This document shows, in pieces, positions 56,288 through 64,000 of a stretch of 64,000 bases of DNA. The DNA is from Pseudofulvimonas gallinarii. Its GTDB lineage: Bacteria; Pseudomonadota; Gammaproteobacteria; Xanthomonadales; UBA2363. The notes beneath the pieces are model-generated. The model was not told the DNA's origin, ran no database searches, and worked only from the letters and a program-made list of their open reading frames with translations. The translations under genes were made by a program, and so were the position numbers. The DNA lies in assembly GCF_004343305.1 (NCBI RefSeq), contig NZ_SMAF01000007.1, positions 124,001 to 188,000 on the forward strand, read 5' to 3'. Position 1 is the stretch's first letter, and every line of letters begins with the position of its first letter.

Positions 56288-58558
56288 TTACTCATCATCG
56301 CCAGCGCGAAGCGCCGCCAACAGATCCTTGGCTGAATCCGCGACTCGCCGGTCTGCCACATCCACCAGGGATTCCAAGCGGGTCTTTACCTGCTCGACAT
56401 CCATGAACCTGGAAAGGGAAGACATCTTCAGAGGATACGAAACAACGCCATTCGTCGCTTGCCAGCTACGCATGCCCTGCAAAAGATTCAGGAACCCTGA
56501 ATCACTCCCACATATTTCTTCAACCTTCTTCTTTATTTCATCAATGGAATCTGGCGAATACTGTTTCCACGAATAAAGCATGTGCGCCACTTTCGGCAGG
56601 TGCGGAAGATCTTTGGCAGTCAGCTCCCGGTAACGCCGCAATAGCTGTTGCGCCACGACATCAAGCTCATCGCGGGAAAACGTCCGTTCATTCTCTGGCT
56701 TAGCTTCACTACCATAGATCCCGTGGCCGAATATCTCGCTACGGAAAAGTCCCGTCAGCCATCCGATGGCGCGCCCGTCTCCGAAGAGTTGCTTCAGTAG
56801 GGCGTTGCGATCGCTTTCAGACAGGCCCTGCCGCAGCCTGCCCCACAAGCCTTTGAACACCTTGTCCGCATCTCGCCATATCCAGTATTCGCCCCAGTCT
56901 CCCCTGCCTGTTTTGAGCGCGGCAACGTCCATGCCCTCGGTAAGAGACGCCAATATTCCCGCAATCGCCTCATCTGGAACATCGTTGATGGCATCGCCTT
57001 TCAGGCGGTCCAACAACGCTTGAACCGATGATTTCCCCTGGGGATTCAATGATGCGGCAAGTTCTGAAAACTGACGGACAGCAACTTCCTGGCAATCGCG
57101 GGCATTTTCGATGAATGCGGCATATTCGCGGTCATGGATCGCACCTTGCGGTGCCGTCAGGGAAAAGTAGTAGCGGAAATGCTGGGGGCTACCCAGCCGT
57201 TTTCCTCGGATCTGTGAACTCACATCTTCACGGCCATACAGGCTCAATATCATCTTGAGGTTCTGCTGGTCAGCCTGCCGCTCGAAGTCGAACTCGATTC
57301 CAGGAAGCTCCGTCAGGGCCAGCATTCTCGGTTCACGGTTCGAGTCAATGCCAGGCAAGCCGTCGAGGATCGAATTGAGCTGTTGAAGCTCGGCTTTCTT
57401 TCCTTCATCGCTGATGCTTGCTCCTGCATGTTTCGCTGCAAAGCCGATCAGGTATCCCTCGACCCATTCGTAGAGTCTTTCGGATTGCAGGCGGATCAGT
57501 TGCAGCCACACCATGTCTGGAACGTCGATGTTCTCCAGTACAGGCGTGGCATGGAAGCGCAATGCATTGACTGCCCTGACGACATGTCGTGGTGTCAGCA
57601 ATGCCCGCCCCCCTTCGGTATCGATGACGTGAGCGAGCCGCTCCATCAAGGCCCGTGAATGCGCTCCGTCCCCCTCCAGCAAATTCGGATACAACAGTTG
57701 CAGGTCATGGCGGAACATGCGGCGCAGATCGAACGCTTCCGGGCGTGGCACCGAAAAGCTCACCTGGACGATCTTCTCAAGGAATTCTTCGCCCTTCTCG
57801 ATATGCAAAGCCGTCGACAGGTTCTTGGCGATGATGTCCCGGGAGTAGCACAGCACGTAAATCACGTTCGGGAAGTCCACGACCGCCCGCACCAAGCGAA
57901 GGACTTCCACCACTTCATTCGGTTCCAGGCGGTCAAGATCGTCCACGAAGACCACGATCTTCCGCTCCAGCTTGCGAAGCTCTGCCTGTATCTGCGCCTT
58001 ATCCTTTTCGAGTGAGCTGTTGCCAAGCCACTCCTCGGCCATGCGCTTTCCCGCCTCCGTGGCTACTCCTGCACCTGCCAGCCCAAACAGTTCGGCCAGC
58101 TTTCCGGCTTGCACCAAGCGTGACGAAAACCGCGAGAAGAGCCCTTTGATTTTTTTCTTTCGAAGTGCCTGCGCCGAGTAACGGCTTGGCCAGATATGAC
58201 TGCGGAGCCTTTTCCATCCATGAACCTGCACGTCCCCGGCATCGATGCGGAGCGCGGCCTTGGTGATCTCCGTGAAAAGCTCCTTGAGCAAGCTTTCGCG
58301 TGATCTGATCAGCCAGGGAAGGAAGCGGACGATCTCTGGTGCATTGTCGGGTTCGCGCAACGCATCCGAAACCAGGTTAATGAAGCTCGACTTGCCGGAA
58401 CCCCACTCTCCCTCGATTCCAATCACGAAGCCGTCAGGCGACGCCATCTTGCGAATCGCTTCGGCGACGTGACCAGCAGCCGGTCCAAAACCCAATCGAT
58501 CTTCAGATGGCGCTTCGATGGGACGGTCACCGTGGAAGGATTGCTCGGCCGCTGTCAT
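56288..58558 (-). CDS. KAP-family P-loop NTPase
   Basis: NTPase of 756 residues. Walker A is GEWGSGKS (50-57) in the context [19 protein letters not shown], typical of KAP proteins; Walker B is [12 protein letters not shown] with [14 protein letters not shown] after it. An insert between them has a weakly hydrophobic stretch ([17 protein letters not shown]), where many KAP NTPases carry membrane segments. The C-terminal two-thirds are unknown. KAP NTPases recur in phage-defence clusters. It overlaps the methyltransferase stop by 4 bases (ATGA). Its base composition is visibly less GC-rich than the adjoining genes. Confidence 0.84.
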   Translation of the reverse strand: MTAAEQSFHGDRPIEAPSEDRLGFGPAAGHVAEAIRKMASPDGFVIGIEGEWGSGKSSFINLVSDALREPDNAPEIVRFLPWLIRSRESLLKELFTEITKAALRIDAGDVQVHGWKRLRSHIWPSRYSAQALRKKKIKGLFSRFSSRLVQAGKLAELFGLAGAGVATEAGKRMAEEWLGNSSLEKDKAQIQAELRKLERKIVVFVDDLDRLEPNEVVEVLRLVRAVVDFPNVIYVLCYSRDIIAKNLSTALHIEKGEEFLEKIVQVSFSVPRPEAFDLRRMFRHDLQLLYPNLLEGDGAHSRALMERLAHVIDTEGGRALLTPRHVVRAVNALRFHATPVLENIDVPDMVWLQLIRLQSERLYEWVEGYLIGFAAKHAGASISDEGKKAELQQLNSILDGLPGIDSNREPRMLALTELPGIEFDFERQADQQNLKMILSLYGREDVSSQIRGKRLGSPQHFRYYFSLTAPQGAIHDREYAAFIENARDCQEVAVRQFSELAASLNPQGKSSVQALLDRLKGDAINDVPDEAIAGILASLTEGMDVAALKTGRGDWGEYWIWRDADKVFKGLWGRLRQGLSESDRNALLKQLFGDGRAIGWLTGLFRSEIFGHGIYGSEAKPENERTFSRDELDVVAQQLLRRYRELTAKDLPHLPKVAHMLYSWKQYSPDSIDEIKKKVEEICGSDSGFLNLLQGMRSWQATNGVVSYPLKMSSLSRFMDVEQVKTRLESLVDVADRRVADSAKDLLAALRAGDDE

Positions 58559-61500
58559 GGCGCACCCCCACCTTCAAAGTGCATCCACGCCACGCGGTAA
58601 TCCGCTTCGCGGTCAGCCAGGGTGAAGGGCGCGGTGTAGCGGATGGTGCGGTCGATGGGGCCGCCGGGTTGGGTGGTGTCGGTGATGGGGCGTTCGATCA
58701 CCGTGCCGTCGGGGACTTGGGGGTGCAGGCCGCCGTCGGGCATGGGTTTGGGCTGGATCTCTTCCCAGCCGAGGCGGCGCGGCTGGCGGATGCCGTCGGG
58801 GGTGACGACGGTGCATTCGGCGTCCTTGCGGTTGGCCTTGCGCGGCAGGCCGACGCCGACCAGGCCCTTGCTGGCGGTGAAGACGATGCGGCCGTTGGCA
58901 TCAAACCAGGTGTCGCGCTCGTACTGGCGCATGACGGGGAACTGCACGCGGTAGATGGTCAGTAGTTCGTCCAGGGTCAGACCCAGGGCCTGGGCGGCGA
59001 GGACGTCGATTTCCACCAAGGCCTGGCGGCGGGCGTAGTCGCTGCGCAGGGCGTTGTGGCGTTGCCAGTCGGGGGTGAGCTTGGCGAAGAAGTCCTGCGG
59101 CAGGCGCGGGTCGGTGCTGGCCCAACGATCTTGCCGGAATTCGGGTTGCCAGCAGGCTTGCCAGAGGTCGGCGTAGTGGGTGGTGAGGCAGTTGAGGGCG
59201 AGTGTACGAACTAATATTTGGCTGTTACCCCTTAGGCAAGGAAGGAATCTAGCCAAATTATTTCTAAACCTCGGATTTCCTGTCGTTTTTACAAAGAAAT
59301 CAAAGGGAATCGAGTGGCAACCTGAAACGAAGTGGAGCAAATCGACTACATGGCGAAAATTAATTGAGTGCACAGGATCAATGTGCGCCGCCCCCTTGGG
59401 GGCAATCGCAGGGATTAATGACCTTTCCGCACTATTTGAAATCATTGATCGAGCAACAAATCTGTATAGCTCTGTCACCGGCTTCGCCTCGGTTTCTCCT
59501 TCCTCCACCCAACTGACGCGCGGCACGCGGCGGGCGTATTCGGTGGCGCTGCACGCGGGGCGGTAGTTGCTGCGCGGCAGGTAGTGGTCGGGCAGGGTTT
59601 CGAGGTCGAGGGTGTCGTAATGACCCTTTTCGGTGCAGATGGCACGCGGAGTTTTGCTGAGCGGATTGCCGACGTAGAAGTGCGGGCCGGAGAGCACGAA
59701 GTCTTCGGGGCGGTTGACGAAGCCGGTTTCGCGGCGGATGGTGCCGTCCTTCTGCGCGCCGGTTTCGTGCCACATTTCCAGCGTGAAGTAGTCATCTTTC
59801 AGATCGCCCAGGCGGCGCGGGACGCGGGCGAATTTTTCCAGCACCGAAACCAGCTCTCGACTGTGCACGGCGGGCAGACGCGCCTGTAAGCTGGGCGTGC
59901 CGGGAGCGTCGTAGAGCTTGGCGAACGTGGCGAGTACGCCTTCATTCACTTCCACCGCACGATTGCGGTGTCCGCTGAAGTCCCATCCCCCTCCATCGTG
60001 TTTGATACCGGGTGTCGGTCCGGCGCCGCTGTGCTCCAGGCTGGCCTTGATGGTCGACGGGTGAAACAGATTCGCCATCGTCCGGAACCGTGGCGTTGCC
60101 TGCTTCGGCCCGTAGATATTGATGCTGTATTTCACACGATGGCCAATCTCGAACAGCATCAACTGATTCTGGAATTGGAAGTGGCTGCGCAACCGCGCAT
60201 ACATCGCCGCCCGTAACTCCCCACCCTTCGGATCGTCATATGGCCCCTCCGGATGCAGCAGCGCCTGCACCCCACTACCCACGCGCCATACCAGCGGCAG
60301 GAAGCATTTGTACAGATTACTTTGCTGCCCCTTGAGCAACGGATAGTTCTGCACCGCATTGAGAAACGCGCCCATGCCCTCGGTGGCCACGCATTCGGCC
60401 AGGTAGTCGGCACGGGCTTGGGGCACGACGGCAAACACGGCTTCGCGCTGGTCGGCGGTCTGCTTGGCGCTGAGTTTGCGGATGGCAAAGCGCGGGTCGA
60501 AGTCCGAGAGCAGGCTTTGCTCGTTCCATTCCAGCTTGATCCACGGCGGATTGCCCAGTACCACGTCGAAACCGCCGCGCTGCCGGAAGATATCGGCGAA
60601 CTCCAGTTCCCAGTGCAGGAAGCGCTGCTGTGCGGCCACCTGCCGGGCCACTTTCAGTTGCGGCAGGATTTCGACCAGCGCCTCGATATCGACATGGCCG
60701 TAGCGGTCGCGCTCGGGGGTGAAGTCCAGCGTGGACTGGGGCACGGTTTCCGGGAACAGGTCGCTGCCGCCGGTGTTGGCGACCAGGCTGGCGTTGCCCA
60801 GCAGCACGGTTTCCAGCACGAACCACCATTCCTCGCGGCTGGGCAGGTCGTCCGCCTTGTCCAGCGGCCAGAACCACAGGGCGCACCAGTAGTCCATCAC
60901 CAGCTTCAGGCGGCGGTAGGGGCTGGCGTTTTTCTGCGCCTCGCTGAGCATTTCGCGCTGGAAGGTGGCGTCCTTCTGCGCGGTGGTGGTGGGCGCACGG
61001 TTGGCGTCGGTACTGGGCCAGACGTGCAGTTCGTCGCTGGTGGCGGCGCGCACGCGGGCCAGTTCCTGGGCGTGCTGCTGCCAGAGGGCTTCGGCGGCCT
61101 GGGCGATGGCTTGCACGCGGGTGATTTCGCTGCGTTCCAGCGGTGCGGTGAAGGCCTTGCGCCATTGCTTGAAGCGTTCGAAGGCGGCGGGCTCCAGGGC
61201 CTTGACCACCCTGTCGGTGACAGCGCCCATGCCCTCGGCGGGCAGCAGGAAGTGGAAGATATCGGTGGCGGCAGGTGTTTCCGAAAGCGCGAGGGCACGC
61301 GGCACGGCGCAGCGCCAGTTGCGCTCGGGCATGTCCTTCTCGCCCCGGCCGGGCGACAGTTGCGCAGTGCTGAAGACATCGCGCCGCGCGCCGACCAGGG
61401 AATTGCCGGCCACCAGTTGCAGGCCGAACCAGGGCACATGGCCGCCCTTGAAGATGGCGTTGAGCCACAGCGAGACTTCGGCCAGTTCCACGGCCACGGG

Positions 61501-63522
61501 GTTGAGATCGACGCCGAACACGTTGGTGTCAGCGATATACATCTTGACCCGCTGTTTTTCCGCCGCGTAGTCATCGTGCGGGATGCTCCGGCCCAGTTCC
61601 TTCTGCTTGGCCTGCAAGTAGGCTTCGGCCAACTGGCTGACGGCTTCGTTCAGGAAGGCCGCGCTGCCCATGGCGGGCTCGCAGACGGTCAGGCGCAGGA
61701 TGTCGTCGGCGGATTTGCCGGGCAGGATTTCGCGCAGGGCGTGTTCCACCAGGCAACGGGTGAGGATTTCCGGGGTGTAGTAGCTGGCGGACTTTTCGCG
61801 CTCGCGCCCAGCCAGCCGGTAGATGAAGCTGCCTTTCTTGTGCAGGCGCGGCTCGCCGCCGAACAGGCGTTCAGCGTCGCTGTACTGGCCGATGGCGCTG
61901 GCCGGCACGAAATAGGCGGCTTCCAGCGGGTCGAGTTCGGCGTCCTTGCGCTTTTCGCGGGCGCTGGCGGGCGGGGTGTCGTCGTCCTCCGTGGCGTCGC
62001 TGTCATCAGGGATCTCAGCTTCGTCTTCTTCCGAGCTACTGGCCTTTTTGGCCTTGGGATCGCGGCGCACTTCATACAGGTCTTCTTCGGCGAAGAAGCC
62101 TCGGAAGGAGAGCAGCGCCTCGTACACGGCACCAAGCTGGTTGATGCCCAGGGTGGCGTAGCTGATGCGGCCACGGCGGCTGTTTTTGGACGAACCGTTG
62201 CCGCTGCTGCCACGTGAGAGCGACATCAGCTCGATGACACGTTGCAGGACGTGGTTGCGCAGCTTGACGCTGTTGAGCAGCCGGGTGCGGGCCGGGTCGA
62301 ACAGATGGCCTTGCAGCGGGGCGATAGTGAAGCCACTGCCTTGCGCGATATCGCCCGGTGCCGGCTCAACGCCGGTGCCCAGTTCCTGCTGTCCGCTGCC
62401 GGCATCGCGGCGCGGGAAGCCCTGCCAGATCAGGCCGAACAGTTGTTGCAGGCTGTCATGGAAGTAGAAGCCGTTGCGGGCTTGGTCGGTGGTGAGCGGG
62501 GTCTGTTCCAGCTCACGCAGGTGTTCGACGCTGTAGCCCTTCAGATAGGCTTCGGCCTGGATCGGGGCGTAGCCCAGTTCGGGGCGGGCCTCGATGTAGA
62601 ACAGGAACAGCAGCCGGTACATGTAGCGCAGGCTTTCGCGGCTGAGCTGGTCGGCCAGGTCAGTGTCGGTGCGCTCGAAGAGCTTTTCCTTGCTGACTTC
62701 GCGCTTGTAGCGGATGGCTTCGTTGGCGATCAGTTCGATGCACTCGCGCAGGGCGTACTTGAGGTCGGTGGAGACCTCGAAGGCGTGCTTGTGGGAGCTG
62801 TCGTCCAGGCTGTCGAGCAGGGCTGCGCCGCCTTCGGCGGGCAACACGGATTGCTTGCCCAGTAGCGCCGCGAATGCGCGCAGGCTGTGTTCGTCGCGCG
62901 GGCCGAACAGTTCCGGCAGGTCGAAGCGCAGCAGGGCCTTGCGGCCCCATTTGCTGCGTTCGATCAGCAGCCATTGTTCGTGGTGAACCAGCAGCACCCA
63001 GCGGGGCGGGGTGTCGTCGGCGAACAGGCGGCGAGAAAGGGTTTCCTCCCAGTCTGCATGATGACGGCCGGCCTTGGCGCCGTTGCCGTCACGCGGGGGC
63101 AGTTGCAGCGGCGCGGTGTCTTCGTCGCCCGGCAGGGCCAGCGCGGCGGCGATGGCCAGCAACGGGTGGCCCTTGCCGTCGCGGTACAGGGCCAGCAAGG
63201 GCAATTCGCCTTCGCGGCCGGCGTCGGCCAGGGCCAGGGTGTGCGGCTGCAATGCGTAGCCGAGCGCGGCCAGCAGCGGCTGGGCCAGTTCGTGCAGCAG
63301 GCGCGCGCGCGCCTCGGGGCGTTTTTCACCCAGGAAGCGCTCGCGGTCGCGGAAATAGCCGTTGGCACCGCTGGCGCTGCGCAGGCGGGCAACGGGGCTG
63401 CCCGCGCCCTGTTCCTTCCACTGCTCGAACAGCGGCTTGAGATCCTTGACCAGGATGTCGTCCAGGTAGTGCTGGCTGTAGAACTCGTTGGCGTTGATGA
63501 GGCCGTTGATGGTGAAGCTCAT
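58555..63522 (-). CDS. Large Eco57I/DrmMI-type adenine-specific DNA methyltransferase
   Basis: Protein of 1655 residues. It has an N-terminal region ([19 protein letters not shown]) and a variant AdoMet-binding motif I ([15 protein letters not shown], near 615). [19 protein letters not shown] follows, and the catalytic NPPW lies near 987. These mark an N6-adenine methyltransferase of the Eco57I/PglX/DrmMI group. After NPPW some 650 residues probably hold target recognition. Residues about 1349-1439 are encoded by an AT-rich patch. I see no nuclease motif in the N-terminal part, though a degenerate one cannot be excluded. The start overlaps the upstream gene by 4 bases. The modification presumably marks self DNA. 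Confidence 0.87.
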   Translation of the reverse strand: MSFTINGLINANEFYSQHYLDDILVKDLKPLFEQWKEQGAGSPVARLRSASGANGYFRDRERFLGEKRPEARARLLHELAQPLLAALGYALQPHTLALADAGREGELPLLALYRDGKGHPLLAIAAALALPGDEDTAPLQLPPRDGNGAKAGRHHADWEETLSRRLFADDTPPRWVLLVHHEQWLLIERSKWGRKALLRFDLPELFGPRDEHSLRAFAALLGKQSVLPAEGGAALLDSLDDSSHKHAFEVSTDLKYALRECIELIANEAIRYKREVSKEKLFERTDTDLADQLSRESLRYMYRLLFLFYIEARPELGYAPIQAEAYLKGYSVEHLRELEQTPLTTDQARNGFYFHDSLQQLFGLIWQGFPRRDAGSGQQELGTGVEPAPGDIAQGSGFTIAPLQGHLFDPARTRLLNSVKLRNHVLQRVIELMSLSRGSSGNGSSKNSRRGRISYATLGINQLGAVYEALLSFRGFFAEEDLYEVRRDPKAKKASSSEEDEAEIPDDSDATEDDDTPPASAREKRKDAELDPLEAAYFVPASAIGQYSDAERLFGGEPRLHKKGSFIYRLAGREREKSASYYTPEILTRCLVEHALREILPGKSADDILRLTVCEPAMGSAAFLNEAVSQLAEAYLQAKQKELGRSIPHDDYAAEKQRVKMYIADTNVFGVDLNPVAVELAEVSLWLNAIFKGGHVPWFGLQLVAGNSLVGARRDVFSTAQLSPGRGEKDMPERNWRCAVPRALALSETPAATDIFHFLLPAEGMGAVTDRVVKALEPAAFERFKQWRKAFTAPLERSEITRVQAIAQAAEALWQQHAQELARVRAATSDELHVWPSTDANRAPTTTAQKDATFQREMLSEAQKNASPYRRLKLVMDYWCALWFWPLDKADDLPSREEWWFVLETVLLGNASLVANTGGSDLFPETVPQSTLDFTPERDRYGHVDIEALVEILPQLKVARQVAAQQRFLHWELEFADIFRQRGGFDVVLGNPPWIKLEWNEQSLLSDFDPRFAIRKLSAKQTADQREAVFAVVPQARADYLAECVATEGMGAFLNAVQNYPLLKGQQSNLYKCFLPLVWRVGSGVQALLHPEGPYDDPKGGELRAAMYARLRSHFQFQNQLMLFEIGHRVKYSINIYGPKQATPRFRTMANLFHPSTIKASLEHSGAGPTPGIKHDGGGWDFSGHRNRAVEVNEGVLATFAKLYDAPGTPSLQARLPAVHSRELVSVLEKFARVPRRLGDLKDDYFTLEMWHETGAQKDGTIRRETGFVNRPEDFVLSGPHFYVGNPLSKTPRAICTEKGHYDTLDLETLPDHYLPRSNYRPACSATEYARRVPRVSWVEEGETEAKPVTELYRFVARSMISNSAERSLIPAIAPKGAAHIDPVHSINFRHVVDLLHFVSGCHSIPFDFFVKTTGNPRFRNNLARFLPCLRGNSQILVRTLALNCLTTHYADLWQACWQPEFRQDRWASTDPRLPQDFFAKLTPDWQRHNALRSDYARRQALVEIDVLAAQALGLTLDELLTIYRVQFPVMRQYERDTWFDANGRIVFTASKGLVGVGLPRKANRKDAECTVVTPDGIRQPRRLGWEEIQPKPMPDGGLHPQVPDGTVIERPITDTTQPGGPIDRTIRYTAPFTLADREADYRVAWMHFEGGGAP
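59206..59475 (-). other. AT-rich recombination patch inside the methyltransferase gene
   Basis: By my count 59221-59460 is about 45% G+C, whereas flanking methyltransferase sequence is visibly far richer (well above 60%). Both edges are sharp and the reading frame is intact through the patch. It encodes a region C-terminal to NPPW, where target-recognition domains sit. Confidence 0.7.
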
Positions 63523-64000
63523 TGGGCCGCTCCTTGCGCCATGTCCTGTGGTGCTGCGTCCTGTTGGGAAACCAGGGCGGCAACCACGGTGAACTGGGCG
63601 CGGTCGTCCAGTTGCAGCGTGTCGCGCACCCATTGCTGGTATTGGCCGAACAGGTCGGCGGTGGCGCTTTCGCGCTGCTGGCGCTGGGCGGCGCGGACCT
63701 GTTCGATGCCGCCCTGCGCCAGTTCCAGTTCCATCTGCGCGAGGTGCTTGTCGCGCAGGGTGGCCAGCTTGGTCAGTTCCTGGTCCAGGCGCTGGCGGCA
63801 GTCGGCATCGAATGCCTGCTTGATGGGGCGCAGGTAGGCTTCGGCGGCGCGGATGACGGCAGGCAGGGCTTGCTGCCAGAGGCGGCTGTCGGGGGCATGG
63901 CCATCGTTGGCCGGGGCCGGGTTCTGGCCGCCATCCAGCCCGGTTCGGTGCAGGGTATCGGGCAGGCTCAGCACGGTCTGCACCTGGCCCCGCGCATCGA
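63519..64000 (-). CDS. C-terminus of an upstream operon gene, possibly a DrmD-like SNF2 helicase
   Basis: The frame is open to the right edge; the visible 160 residues are the C-terminal end. They are mainly a long charged helical segment ([20 protein letters not shown], then [17 protein letters not shown]), likely coiled coil. No helicase motif is in view. In DISARM class 1 clusters the gene immediately upstream of the DrmMI-type methyltransferase is the SNF2 helicase DrmD, which suggests the identity; this is inference from context only. The stop overlaps the methyltransferase start by 4 bases. Confidence 0.5.
   Translation of the reverse strand, partial: DARGQVQTVLSLPDTLHRTGLDGGQNPAPANDGHAPDSRLWQQALPAVIRAAEAYLRPIKQAFDADCRQRLDQELTKLATLRDKHLAQMELELAQGGIEQVRAAQRQQRESATADLFGQYQQWVRDTLQLDDRAQFTVVAALVSQQDAAPQDMAQGAAQ

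Larger units (their letters stand above)
42819..64000. mobile_element. Genomic island integrated at mnmE, carrying a defence operon (right end outside window)
   Basis: The left boundary is the mnmE-like core. Inside are an SPI-7-type replication gene, an ICE-type tyrosine recombinase, and an operon of six defence-like genes that runs off the window. Conjugation and partition genes are absent from the visible part. Composition varies from gene to gene, unlike the uniform left flank. It is either a degraded ICE or a mobilisable island that kept a few ICE genes. Confidence 0.72.

Noticed and set aside
59206-59475. Insertion of a small mobile element in the methyltransferase gene
   Set aside because: There are no inverted ends, target duplication or frame break, so allelic replacement explains the AT-rich patch better.

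Overview
The window is high-GC gammaproteobacterial DNA, most likely from the order Xanthomonadales (Lysobacter/Rhodanobacteraceae type). The clues are the plant-type glutamate-cysteine ligase, the many cyclic-nucleotide signalling genes, and a three-part putative peptide-modification cluster that I know mainly from Xanthomonas, Stenotrophomonas and Lysobacter relatives. This placement is inference; no rRNA or tRNA gene lies in the window.

Bases 1-42,818 look like core chromosome. In order: a cell-division ATPase (zapE, cut by the window edge) overlapping an alpha/beta hydrolase; a first RND efflux pair; a 776-base gap with a 150-base imperfect tandem repeat; a lipoprotein extracellular nuclease next to a cytochrome c5-type protein; the RiPP-like cluster (a SagB-type dehydrogenase divergent from two small leader-peptide-like precursors, then a cyclase/TPR protein converging on them); a cyclic-nucleotide-binding GGDEF protein; a LysR/dioxygenase/aldo-keto reductase/SDR metabolic patch; a protein with a degenerate GGDEF fold; PEP carboxylase; a UPF0149/SEC-C protein; glutamate-cysteine ligase; a second RND efflux pair; hrpB; a secreted unknown; tatD; a TerC/CBS membrane protein; a YadG/YadH-like ABC exporter; ferredoxin-NADP reductase; a secreted TAP-like hydrolase; and a NatA/NatB-like ABC exporter.

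At 42,819-42,836 there is an 18-base sequence that reads, on the minus strand, as the last six codons of mnmE (Phe-Cys-Ile-Gly-Lys-stop). It sits where no mnmE gene is present. This is the expected left attachment core of an island integrated at the 3' end of mnmE. Everything from there to the window end looks like island. It first carries an STY4528-type replication protein and an ICE-type tyrosine recombinase, both on the plus strand. Then comes an operon of six genes on the minus strand, about 18 kb in view and running off the right edge.

That operon, in transcription order, encodes the C-terminal end of an unknown protein (by context perhaps a DrmD-like SNF2 helicase), a 1655-residue Eco57I/DrmMI-type adenine methyltransferase, a KAP-type P-loop NTPase, an AlbA_2/HATPase_c_4 protein, a 2120-residue DEAD-type helicase with DUF1998 zinc modules and a nuclease-like C-terminal region, and a UvrD helicase with a RelE-like N-terminus. 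Neighbouring genes overlap by 4 bases or are 1 to 5 bases apart. The set mixes parts of DISARM and Druantia and is the best candidate here for an undescribed antiphage system. A roughly 270-base AT-rich patch inside the methyltransferase gene, in frame and where a target-recognition domain is expected, suggests specificity swapping.
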